64,000 nucleotides of DNA from Sorghum bicolor (taxonomy: Eukaryota > Streptophyta > Magnoliopsida > Poales > Poaceae): contig NC_012873.2 of assembly GCF_000003195.3 (NCBI RefSeq), positions 21,230,347 through 21,294,346 on the forward strand, written 5' to 3'. Made by a program: the position numbers and the translations under genes. Within the stretch, counting starts at the first letter, position 1. Each line of letters begins with the position of its first letter. Below are positions 37,847 to 48,916 of the stretch, piece after piece. The notes beneath the pieces are model-generated. The model was not told where the DNA came from. It saw only the letters and a program-made list of their open reading frames with translations, and made no database searches.

Positions 37847-39815
37847 TGAAAGCCCTAGTTTGGTTTTGGATAATTGATGAAACCCTAGTACTAACCTCTA
37901 TACTAAGTGTGTGTAGACTTAATGAGGTTGGTACATACCATGTGATGGAGCAAGTAATGATCATGGTGATGATGGTGATGACCACAAGATGATCAAGTGC
38001 TCAACTTGGAAAAGAAGAAAGAGAAAAACAAAACCCTATGGAGTTCAAGGCAAAGGTATTGCTTAGGGTTTTGGTTTTGGTGATCAAGACACCATAGAGG
38101 GTGTGATCACATTTAGGATAGATAGCCGTACTATAAAGAGGGGAATGCTTTGGCTAAGCGGTTATCAAGTGCCACTAGGTGTCATTGTTCATGTGCATGC
38201 ATCTAGAACCTAGTGAGCTAACTTAACTCCTTCAAAGAAAATGATTGTGAAAATGCTAACACACGTGCACGCTCGTTTGGTACACACGTTGTGGTGTTGG
38301 CACACTTTGATAAGGAGGTGGAGTTTCAAGAGTAGAGAGGGGATGGGTTCCTCTCTCCCTCCCGCCGAGCTTGCGAGGCGGGATTCGGCGCTTTTCGAGA
38401 AAATGAAGTGCATATTTTCTATTGCGCCGGTGGGAAATTTGGAGAAGTCGCGGGAGTGTTTCTCGCTGAGAAAACACTCACCGGACGCTGGCTCAGAGGC
38501 ACCGGACGCTGTGTCTGAGCGTCCGGTGTGCAGGCTGCCTGACTCGGTTAGGGTTAGGCACCGGACGATAGGCACCGGACGCTGGCTTGAGCGTCCGGTG
38601 GTTAGCGTCCGGTGTGCGGGCGTTTTGCGACCCTCTCTGCGCATGGGTCCGGTGAGCACCGGACGCTGAGGGTGCGTCCGGTGGCTCGCGTCCGGTGAAC
38701 ATGCAAGTTTGCGGAGCTCTCTGCGCATGAGTCCGGTGTGCACCGGACCGTCCGGTGCTCACTTGCTCAGCGTCCGGTGCACTGCAGGTGACCGTTAGAT
38801 TCTGACACGAGCGTGACACGTGGCTGACGTTGGAGCACCGGACGCTGGTGTTGAGCGTCCGGTGCCCCTTTAAGTGCGTCCGGTGACCCCGTATTTCGCC
38901 CAGTGAAAGAGCCAACGGCTCTATTTGTTTGAGGGGCTATAAATACGTGTTGGGCTGGCTTGGGGCTCATACTCTTGGCATTCTAGCATACATAACATCC
39001 TTGTGAGCCTAAGCAAACACCTCCCACTCATCTCCTTCATAGATTATACATCTTTGTGAGATTGGGAGTGATTCCAAGTGCATTTGCTTGAGTGATTGCA
39101 TCTAGTGGCACTTGGGGATCGTTCTAGCTGCGGTTTTCTTGTTACTCTTGGTGGTTGCCGCCACCTAGACGGCTTGGAGCAGCGGAGGAGGATTGGCACG
39201 AGTTGGTGATTGTTCGTGGCCATCTCCCGGTGATTGTGAGGGGTCTTGTACCTTCCCCGGCGGAGAGCCGAAAGGTAACTCTAGTGGATTGCTCGTGTCA
39301 TTGAGTTACCTCACTTGTGGGTAGGTTCTTGTGGTGTCCTAGTGAGGACGAGGTTCGTGCTACACCTCTTAGCCACCGAACCACCAAGTGTTGGTCGACA
39401 CAACGGGGACGTAGCGTGCCGGCAAGCACGTGAACCTCGGGAGAAAAATTGTGTGTCTCCATTGTGATTGTTCATTGGATTTCTCCCGGTGATTGGACTT
39501 CATATTATTGATTGGTTCATCCCCCCTATGCGGCGGTATAAAGTTCAAACCATCTCTTTTACATTCCCGCAAACTAGAGTAGCTTACTTACTTGTATAGA
39601 AACTTTAGGTAGCTTTCTAGTGTAAGTAGTGACATAGCTCTTGTGTGCCTAGTGATTATATCAACTAGAATTGTTGGATAGGTGGCTTGCAAACACCCCA
39701 TTAGAGCTAGAGCAAAAAGCTTCGCTTTGTTATTTACTAACCTCTTGCTCTAGTGGGTTTGTAGAATTTTTAAATAGGCTATTCACCCCCCCTCTAGCCA
39801 TATTAGGACCTTTCA
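37847..39815 (+). repeat. 3' LTR of element F
   Basis: 1969 bp, about 11 differences from the 5' LTR, identical ends. TATAAATA at 38938-38945; the CACCGGAC array at about 38479-38888. Confidence 0.95.
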
Positions 39816-39820
39816 CTCTC

Positions 39821-40931
39821 CCCTTCCTCCAACCTCTCATGGCTTTTTTTATTAGAGTGGTGAGAGCTTTGAGAACAGCTCTCACCCCCTTTGAACTTCT
39901 AGAATCAGGAGAGGAATGCTTTCTCCATTTTCCTACACAACACAGACAACCAAACTTTTTCCTACTTCTACTCCTATGCAAGACTAAATATTTTTTTTGT
40001 TTTTGAAAGGCAACTATTCTAATCTTGAGAAATAACTTGCAACTAAGAAGAGAGAAGAGGGATTGTGAGCTCGAGATAATTTTGGTGGTTTTTGGTGTGG
40101 AATTGAGCTCACAATGCATGGGTATTTATAGGGGCAGAAGGGCAAGCGGTGAACACCCCGATGTGGGGGTCAGCCGACCTCCCCATAAGCACTATGTTTC
40201 AAAATTTTGAATCATGATAGGGAATCTTGCAACATATATGAACTCTTTTCTAGAGATTAGCCGATGTAGGGGTCGACCGACCCCTACCCTAAGCACTTTA
40301 GCACTCTAAATGATGTGGCATTAAGTGTTTACTAAAGTAAAGGCTAGGCGTGGACAAGAAGTAAAGTTCTTTTATAAGATTCCCTTGCCTAGTGCTATGT
40401 GAAAGAGAAAAGATGACTTGCAAAAGTGGAGATATGCTTAAAGTGGTTGTCAGTGATCATGACAGCATTAGAGCATGTCTAGGAGACCACTTTGCACGTT
40501 TAAGCTGGTGCATAGGTCCCAAACGAACCATTTCTTTTTAAACTTTGGCTTGTGTGTCATGCATGGGATTCTAAAGCAAAGCAAATGGGAGATAGCAGAC
40601 TGCCAAAAGGGCAAGTCTTGGGGTCGACCGACCCCAACTTAAAAGCTCCAGGAGCATCCAAGTGCTGACCTCGACACATTGCATCAAGCCAAAGTGAAAG
40701 ACTGCAAGTGGGCCCAATGGTGGGGTCGGCCGACCCCACCTCTAGGCGATCCACAAGTCAAAACTGTATTGCATGTTGTTCTCAAGATTTTAATTTATTA
40801 TTCCTAAGCATTTTGTCGAAGGGAAATATGCAAAACTAAACTAAGCATGCAATTGGAAGGGAAATGCAAGAATTGAAATGCAATGAGTAAAGATGGGATA
40901 AGTACTGATTTACCTTATCAGCAAGGGCTCC
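39821..40931. other. Retroelement remnant between F and E, LTR-like
   Basis: No gene. A minus-strand TATA-like TATAAATACC near 40122-40131 and four GC palindromes (40164-40184, 40268-40285, 40620-40635, 40722-40737) make it resemble the U3 part of an LTR such as LTR C. The last ~130 bases resemble internal non-coding sequence of element B (17.8 kb). It is the continuation of 29124-29346 before element F inserted. Confidence 0.45.
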
Positions 40932-41626
40932 TGTTGATGCAAAACTGATCTGCAAACACAAAGGGCTAATACCCGATTCAAATGCTAAGGCGTGCCAGCC
41001 GATTTGACCTTGCTATCGGCAAAGGTGATAACTCGAATACTTTAGTCCTGACAACAGCGATGCGCCCGGATGTCACGGCTAAGAGGTACTCACGCGGAAC
41101 TTGAGAACACGCCGAGCTTAAGTCGACGAATTCCTAAGAACTCGTAACAAAAGGAAAAGTATGACGAAGTCGTCGAAAAGTAAATGCTGGAATATGAGTA
41201 AAAACGTGTGTTTGATTCATTGATTGATTTTTTATTACAAGGCCCTAGGGTCTATATTTATACCCTGCTCAAAGAGCTACAACCAGACACGATTAGAATT
41301 CGAATTCCAAATTACACGGAATCCGTATACAAAACGATGCAAATAATTAAGGAAATAACAAAACTATCCCTCGTGACAAACCGAAACTCCTCCACATAAC
41401 GACCGGCAGCTTCCGGACTCCCTCTTTGCATCATCGGCAGACCCTTTGCCATAGTCATCGGCAAACTTTCTTATCTAGCCATCGGCACCATATTAGTGCC
41501 TGTGGACTTAGTCACGTTCAACTTCTCCCTCATCGGCAACCATCCTCATCGGCAACCCACTTTGTAAACATCGTACTGCCACCTTATCCTGCCATCCTAG
41601 ACACGTGCCCAAAAACGGTGTCAACA
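40932..41626 (-). repeat. 3' LTR of element E
   Basis: TGTTGATGC...GGTGTCAACA on the plus strand, 695 bp. Minus-strand TATA TATAAATATA at 41253-41262. Five differences from the partner at 52611-53305. Confidence 0.95.
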
Positions 41627-41640
41627 TATGCCCCCCAGTT
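41627..41640 (-). other. Polypurine tract of element E
   Basis: Minus-strand AACTGGGGGGCATA directly before the 3' LTR start TGTTGAC. Confidence 0.8.
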
Positions 41641-42109
41641 TCGGAGTATAAAACTATTAATGCTCCGAAATTCTCTACAGTAATGATGCCTTTTCCCGCA
41701 ATTAATGCTCCTAATCTGGTAACCGACAACCTCAATCTGAACAACTCTGATCCTATTCCTCCGCAGATTCCTCGAAATCCCCAACCTCCTAAACGGGCAT
41801 TTTTCTCAGTCGTACATCGGCAACAATACGGTTACAAAGATCTGTCGATGTTCTGACTAGGATATTCGCACAAACGGTTACTTCCCCTCTATCCGCCCAT
41901 CGGCAATATGACCGTTATAGAATATTGCCGATGGACCGACCAGGAGATCTCGCACAGTAAAATATCTTCAGATAATGACCGCTTCCCGTCAAATCACCTG
42001 CACAATCCCTGGATTACCATGCGAACAGTTACCATATCCACCTGAGTACCCTCGGATTTCTCGGATGCGGCAAGGAGATAAGTCGGATTTGCCCTTGCCC
42101 ATTTTGTCC

Positions 42110-42117
42110 TATAAATA
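42110..42117 (+). promoter_or_regulatory. TATA box of the antisense gene of element E
   Basis: TATAAATA preceded by GTCC and followed by a pyrimidine-rich leader, 150 bp upstream of the ATG at 42267. It points opposite to the LTR promoter. Element A has a similar box at 4965. Confidence 0.6.
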
Positions 42118-42266
42118 GTTCCTTCTTGGGTACTCCTTCCCCATCACACCATTCTACTACCCAACTTTACTTTTCCAGCGGCGGCGCCACCAAAAACTCC
42201 TAAGGTCTCCGACAAGTACCCCTCTTCACCAACTCCGGCGCCTTCACACGCTTCCTTCGCAGCAAG

Positions 42267-45200
42267 ATGGCCGTCGGGTTCGTCGTCCCTGAGGTCAAAT
42301 CTCCACCTCGTCTTCTGTATTTTTCTTCATATCCCTGTTCACTCGCATTTCATTTTACTGAACATCTTCCTTTTCTTTCCTCTTTGTATTTCTTTTTACG
42401 CCCAAAATCACTAGGAATTGTCCAACAAAATTGTCATCCCCACCGATCAACCACACCTTCAATGTCTCGGCCCTCTAGGGGACCCAGATCTAACTGACCT
42501 TATCAACGCAGAAACCAACAGGGTCCCCTTCAGAGCCGAAAATTTTTCCTTAGATCTGTGGAAGGACACCTTCCGCTCTTGGCCCAGCCCAACTGTAGGG
42601 TGGAAAGACTGGTTCTTGAGGGTCAGCAACTCTAATGAAGTTCAGTGGGGTGAAAGGAATCTAGCCCAATGCATTAGATTGTCCATTGCCGATATGCATA
42701 GGAACGAGTCACTGCTGATAGCTGCATCCTACTTTTGGTCAGACACCCTCAATGCTTTTGCCTTTGGCCACGGCCCTGCTTCTCCTACTCTTGCCGATGT
42801 AGCCATGCTTACTGGTCTAGATATATCTTCTGCCGATAGCACCCACTTTTTTGATACTGCCCCTAGTGCCAAAGTGGAGACAAGCGCTATCGGCGGTTGG
42901 TCGGGGTACATTCAGAAGTACCATGGGAAAGGATCTGTCACCATAAAGGAACAAACCACCTTTCTGAACATGTGGCTGGACAAGTTTGTATTCTGTGGTC
43001 GATCGGCAGGACCGACTTCTGTCTACCTATCGGCAGCAGAAAGACTGGCTAACGGTGGCCGATTCCCTCTCGGCCGATACTTGCTTGGCGCTGCTTACCA
43101 CCTTCTCCATCTAGTAGCCCAGAAACTTCTGCTCGGCCAATCCACTGGCAACTTGGGAGGCCCCTGGTGGTTTGTCAACATGTGGCTCAATCTGCATCTG
43201 CACAAGCGTCTCAACTTCAACCTGTTCACACAGCGTTTCCCAAGAGATATAGCTGAAAACCATGTATTGGGTGAAGAGGAATCGGCAACACGCGCCCCCT
43301 TGAACTTTGGCGAAGCTGTCAAAGTTCTGCCTGGTTCAGGGGGTAATCCGGATCAGATCGGCCGATTTTTCCAGACTCTGTATGAGGGTTTGACCAGAGA
43401 CGAACGACCATGGTTGGCTTATGATGACCCAGATAGCATGCTCCCTCTGACCTTCAATCCATTTGATGAAGCTCTCGACAGGGACAATGAGGTGATGATG
43501 GCAATTGTGACTCCCAGAATCATTCCAGTGAATTTCTTTGGTAGCACAAAAACCTCCCCTCAAACTTACGAATTTTACAATCCATCGGCATTAGCTCGCC
43601 AGTTAGCTTTCGGCCAGTTGCCGATTGCACTTCCTTATGCCGATGTGATAAAACCTAGAGAAACTATCAACAACCTTCTTGAGTGGACTCGAGCAGCCCA
43701 ACTACCACCAAACGCCGATATAGATGTAGATCTGTCAGAATAGGTTCCGGCTGCTTTTATCACTCAGGCATACAAGTCATGGTGGGCAGAATGGAAAGAG
43801 CATCTATTCTGCAGATCGGCACTTTCATACCGCGGCATGATTGACTCCGAATACGAAGTTCCCGATGACACTGTAAGTAACTCAAACCAACGTTTCATTT
43901 TCTCAATATTACCTCCATCGGCAGCTTACCCTTGTATTCCTTTTGCAGGTTGACAATATTCCTCCATTGGTTAGCAGGAGTGGCAGGCCGATCGACTTGT
44001 TTCCATCAGGCCCGATTTCCTCAATCGGCCACAATGCTCCCACTCTAGCTTCCATCGTGCATCGGGGTGTACGCCTCAGGAAAGTCACCACCAGAAGAAC
44101 CCAGACATCACCCACGGTTGCTGTTCCCACTCTTGCGCGGGCTTTCAAGGCAATTTGTCAAATCTTTTCCTTTATGCTGACTATCTTTATATCGGCTATA
44201 TTTATGCTTATAAACTCTTGTTCATTATTGTAGCAAACCGGCGCATCGGCGAAAGCCAGGTGTGAGAGTACCGATGCCCCCCAGTCTAGCCAACCCAAGA
44301 GAAAGGGCACCACGGGTGCTAAGACTGGAACAAAGCGCCAGAAGGTAGCAACTCCCCCTCCTCCTCCGGTATCTCCAATTTCGGTGGAGTCTTCTCCTTC
44401 TTCTCCAGAAGCCCAGCCACAGCAAGCACCATCTCCCCCACCTATGCAGGAAGCACCACAGATAGAAGAACCCCAACAGGAAGGATCTCAAACAGAAGAT
44501 ACATCAGCTGACATGGGTGAACAAACAACTGGCCCGGTGGGTCCAGTTATACCATCGGCAGTTCTCCCGATTCAGACAACCGTTGTCCCTCCTCCAGGTA
44601 ACATACTTTAACATCTTCGCTACCGATGAACTTATTCTTATTTAGTCTCACAACTCCTTTTGTCTTCTTTCAGTTGATATCGTTCCATCGGCAATCTCAG
44701 CCGATCAACCTGTAGCTCCATCGGCACTTCTCAGTCAAAGGCAAGAGATCGCCTTGAAGCAAGTAAGTCACCGTTTACCGTTAGCACTATTTGCCGATTC
44801 TCTGAGTATGAGCTAATTTTGCTTTCCCTCCCAGGAACAAGATTCTCCCGATAGCCTGTTCTCCTTCGCCATCGATCTCTCTGAAGAAGAAGGTGAGAAG
44901 CAAGCTCTTCTCAGACGGTCGGCATCACATCGGCAGAGATCAGGGTCAGGCTGGAAGAATTGTCAGCTCTCCTTCACCAGGACACAGCGCAATTGGTTGA
45001 TGATTCCGACCCTACCAAGACCCTGTTCAGAACTCTCAGAGGCCAAATCCCAGCCGATGTTGAAGAAATCCTGTTCCAAGCTGCTCATCTGGAGAGTCGC
45101 CAGCTGCAGTACCAATGAGCTTCTCGGCGGCTTGCCGATAGAGCCGCTCAGACTCAACTCTCCGATGAAATGAGGAAAGAGAAGCTTTTGACCGACGAGA

Positions 45201-45528
45201 AGCACAAGAACATCGGTATCCTGAGATCTTCTGGAGACGCGCTGAAGCAGAAGATATCCGATCTATTGGCAAGAAAAGAATCCCTGTTGGCGGAGCTCAA
45301 GGAAGTAGAGAACGCTCTGTCCCAAGCCCAACAGGAAGAGAGCCAATTGCCAGAGACCATCAGGCTTCTTGAGCACGAGCGAAATGCTCATGGTCGCAAA
45401 GCACTTCAACTGAAGAAGAAGCTGAAGCCGATAGAAGGTTCTGCCGATGATGACATCAAGGAGATAGAAGCAGCCAACCAAATTCGGCTACGCGCTATAT
45501 CGGCAATCCAGACGCTGCTTAACACATA
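42267..45528 (+). pseudogene. Spliced antisense gene of element E: plant-mobile-domain-like plus coiled coil
   Basis: Predicted exons: 42267-42293, 42415-43872, 43949-44149, 44234-44597, 44674-44762 and 44835-45528; phases fit at every junction. Exon 2 encodes a region resembling the plant mobile domain (LLIAASYFWSDTLNAFAFGH, then TLADVAMLTGLD). Exon 4 is Ser/Pro/Gln-rich with a basic KRK stretch, and exon 6 is a long coiled coil. Damage: in-frame TAG 43741-43743, a frame change between about 44835 and 44940, and TGA 45117-45119. The intron after 44149 uses GC instead of GT. The gene runs towards the gag-pol 3' end, with stop codons only about 155 bp apart. Related domains occur in host proteins of the MAIN/MAIL type and in Tat-element extra ORFs; the role here is unknown. 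In-frame decay means this copy is probably not functional. Confidence 0.75.
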
Positions 45529-45682
45529 GAGTTTCCATCGGCATTGTATCTGCGCTTTCCTGCTTCCTCAGCTTTTAGTCTAGCCGATAGGACTGTTATC
45601 GGCACCTAAACTTTTGAAACACCAAGTCTTGTCCCCAAGCATTTGGATCCAGCCGATAGCAGTGTTATCGGCACCTAAACTT

Positions 45683-48600
45683 CTATGCATCGACCCATAT
45701 ACTGGGGTAGTACTTCTTTAAATATTTGCCGTTTAATGCTCTGGGAAATTCAATTCCTTCGAGGGTTTCTAGAATTTAGGCATTACCAGGAGCCGATCGA
45801 CTTATTCGATAAGGACCCTCCCAATTAGGAGACCACTTTCCAAACTTCAAACTTTTGGTCCCAATTGGTAAAATTAGTTTCCATACCAAATCCCCATCGG
45901 CAAACTCTTTAGCCTTCACTTTCTTATCATACCATCTAGCAACTCTCTTCTTATTTTCTTCTATACTCATTAAAGCTTTTAACCGATGCCCTGCTAGATC
46001 GTCCAATTCATCGGTCATCAACGTGGCATAACCAACGGAAGTTAATTGATCTTGAAAAGATAATCGCCTAGATCCAGCCTTAATTTCCCAAGGCAACACT
46101 GCATCATGTCCATACACCAATTGATAGGGTGATACCTTGGTCGATCCATGACAAGCCATCCGATAAGACCACAATGCTTCATTTAATAATGTATGCCACC
46201 ACTTAGGATTTTCTTCAATCTTTCGTTTAATAAGCTTGATAATTCCTTTGTTAGACGCTTCGGCCTGCCCATTGGCTTAAGCATAATAAGGAGAAGAATT
46301 CAACACTTTAATTCCCATACCGATTGCGAATTCATCGAACTCCCCCGATGTGAACATGGTGCCCTGATCGGTAGTAATCGTTTGGGGAATCCCAAATCGG
46401 TAAATAATATGCTCCTTCACAAAATCAATCATATTGGCCGATGTGACTTTCTTCAAAGGAATAGCTTCAACCCACTTAGTGAAATAGTCAGTGGCAACTA
46501 GAATGAACTTATGCCCTTTGCTAGATGGTGGATAAATCTGGCCGATCAGATCGATGGCCCATCCCCGGAACGGCCAAGGCTTTATTATAGGATTCATAGC
46601 CGATGCGGGTGCTCTCTGGATATTACCAAACTTTTGACAACCTTGACATCCCTTGAAATATTTAAAACAATCTTCAAGTATGGTTGGCCAAAAATATCCA
46701 TTCCTTCGAATCATCCACTTCATCTTAAAAGCTGACTGATGCGCTCCACACACTCCTTCATGGATTTCCCCCATCAAACTTCTAGCTTCATCATCACCCA
46801 AGCATCGGAGAAGAATTCCGTCGATAGTCCGATAATACAATTCATTTTCAAGGAGCACATACTTGGTTGCTTGAAATCGAACCCGTCTTTCAACTTTTTT
46901 GGATGGATCTTTTAGATAATCAATAATTTCTTTCCTCCAATCACCGGCACCGACTGCCGATGTCACATTAATCATTGGCTGATATCCCGAGGCATGCTGA
47001 GCTAACCGATTAGCGTCTTCATTATGCAATCGGGGAACATGCTCCAATCGGAAATCCTTGAATTCCTTTAACAGTTGCATACTTCTCTCGAAATAAGTTA
47101 TGAGAACTTCACTTCGGCATTCATAGCTTCCGGCCAATTGATTTATAACCAACATAGAATCCCCGAATATTTCAACAGCATCAGCACGAACTTCTCTTAA
47201 CAACTCCAATCCCTTGATCAGAGCCTGATACTCAGCCTGATTATTTGTTGATGTGGCAACAATCGGCAAGGAAAACTCATACTTCCTCCCCTTAGGGGAA
47301 ACTAATACAATGCCGATTCCTGCCCCCCGGTCACAGGTAGATCCATCAAAGAAGAGCGTCCAGGGTACAATTTCCAAGGTTTCCACTAGACCGCAATGCT
47401 GAGTCACAAAATCGGCCATAATCTGCCCTTTGACAGCCTTAGCCGATTCGTAACGCAAATCGAACTCCGACAGCGCTAAAATCCATTTACCGATCCTACC
47501 ACTCATAATCGGCATAGATAGCATGTATCGGACCACGTCATCTTTGCAAACAACAGTGCATTCGGCCGATAACAGGTAATGTCTCAGCTTGATACATGAA
47601 AAATATAAGCATAAGCATAGTTTCTCAATGGCCGAATACCTGGTTTCAGCATCAATCAACCTCCTACTCAAATAATAAATTACCCTTTCTTTTCCTTCAA
47701 ATTCTTGAACTAAAGATGAACCGATAACCGATCCATCGGTAGATAAATACAATCTGAAGGGCTTCCCTTGTTGAGGTGGAACTAGAACTGGAGGGTTTAC
47801 TAGATACTTCTTGATTTCATCCAGAGCCAACTGCTGTTCTTCTCCCCAAATAAACTCTTGATCGGCTTTCAATTTAAGAAGAGGACTGAAAGCACGAATC
47901 CTACCAGACAAATTCGATATAAATCTCCTGATAAAATTTACCTTGCCGATCAAGGATTGGAGCTCGGTTTTGTTGGTAGGGGCCACTATTTTATTGATGG
48001 CATCAATAGATCTTCGACTAATTTCAATACCCCTCTGATGTACCATGAAACCAAGAAACTGCCCTGCCGATACACCAAATGCACACTTGTTGGGATTCAT
48101 CTTCAATCCATGCTTCCTTGTGCACTCTAACACTTTTTGTAAATCGGCAAGATGCTTTGAGAAATCTCCAGACTTAACCACCACATCATCAATATAAATC
48201 TCCACGAGCTTGCCGATGAACTCATGAAATATAAAATTCATAGCCCTTTGATAAGTAGCACCAGCATTCTTCAACCCAAAAGTCATGACTATCCATTCAA
48301 ATAGCCCAACATGACCAGGACACCTGAATGCGGTTTTTGGAATATCCTCCTCCGCCATGAATATTTGATTGTAACCTGCATTACCATCCATGAAGCTGAT
48401 GACCCGATGACCAGCCGCAGCATCAACCAGTAGATCGGCGACAGGCATTGGGTATCCATCCATCGGCGTAGCTTTATTGAGATTCCTGAAATCAATGCAC
48501 ACCCGAAGCTTCCCGTTCTTCTTGTAAACCGGAACAACATTGGAAATCCACTCGGCATACCGACACTGCCGAATAAACTTAGCTTCAATAAGTTTGGTGA

Positions 48601-48916
48601 TTTCGGCCTTAATATCCGGTAGAATGTTAGGATTACATCGGCGGGCTGGTTGCTGATGTGGCCGAAATCCAGACTTGATGGGTAACCGATGTTCAACAAT
48701 TGATCGGTCTAAACCAGGCATCTCGGTATAATCCCAAGCAAAGCAATCTTTATATTCCTTTAACAAACTAGTCAATTGTTGCTTACTCTCAGGATCCAAT
48801 TTAGCACTAATAAAAGTAGGCCTAGGCTTATCACCACTACCTATATCTACTTCTACCAAATCATCGGCCGATGTGAATCCCTGGCCTAATTTTCCATCAT
48901 CGGCGAATCTATCCAT
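45683..48916 (-). pseudogene. Pol of element E: RT, two RNase H domains, integrase
   Basis: The frame from 48916 encodes RT (VPVYKKNGKLRVCIDFRNL, YIDDVVVKSG), the original RNase H (around IYYLSRRLIDAETRYSAIEK), a second archaeal-like RNase H (LFFDGSTCDRGAGIG, NNQAEYQALIKGL, IFGDSMLVINQL) and integrase (zinc domain ending GCQGCQKFG; WAIDLIG and TTDQGTMF for the first two acidic residues). TAA at 46277-46279 falls just before the segment with the third catalytic acidic residue; the frame continues to a second TAA at 45776-45778 and ends at 45683. The first stop fits a CAA-to-TAA change. Element A gives the same order. The copy is inactive as it stands. Confidence 0.88.

Larger units (their letters stand above)
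29347..39815 (+). mobile_element. Element F: young Ty1/copia retrotransposon, SIRE/Maximus-like
   Basis: Complete 10,469-bp element with the target duplication CTCTC (29342-29346 and 39816-39820). LTRs 29347-31315 and 37847-39815 are both 1969 bp and differ at about 11 positions by hand comparison (roughly 0.6%), implying a recent insertion. It has a primer site for initiator tRNA-Met, two zinc-knuckle ORFs and a 1063-codon pol in copia order (protease, integrase, RT, RNase H). Large size, 2-kb LTRs and the extended gag region fit the SIRE/Maximus lineage (maize Opie/Ji relatives). There is no env-like ORF after pol. Confidence 0.95.
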
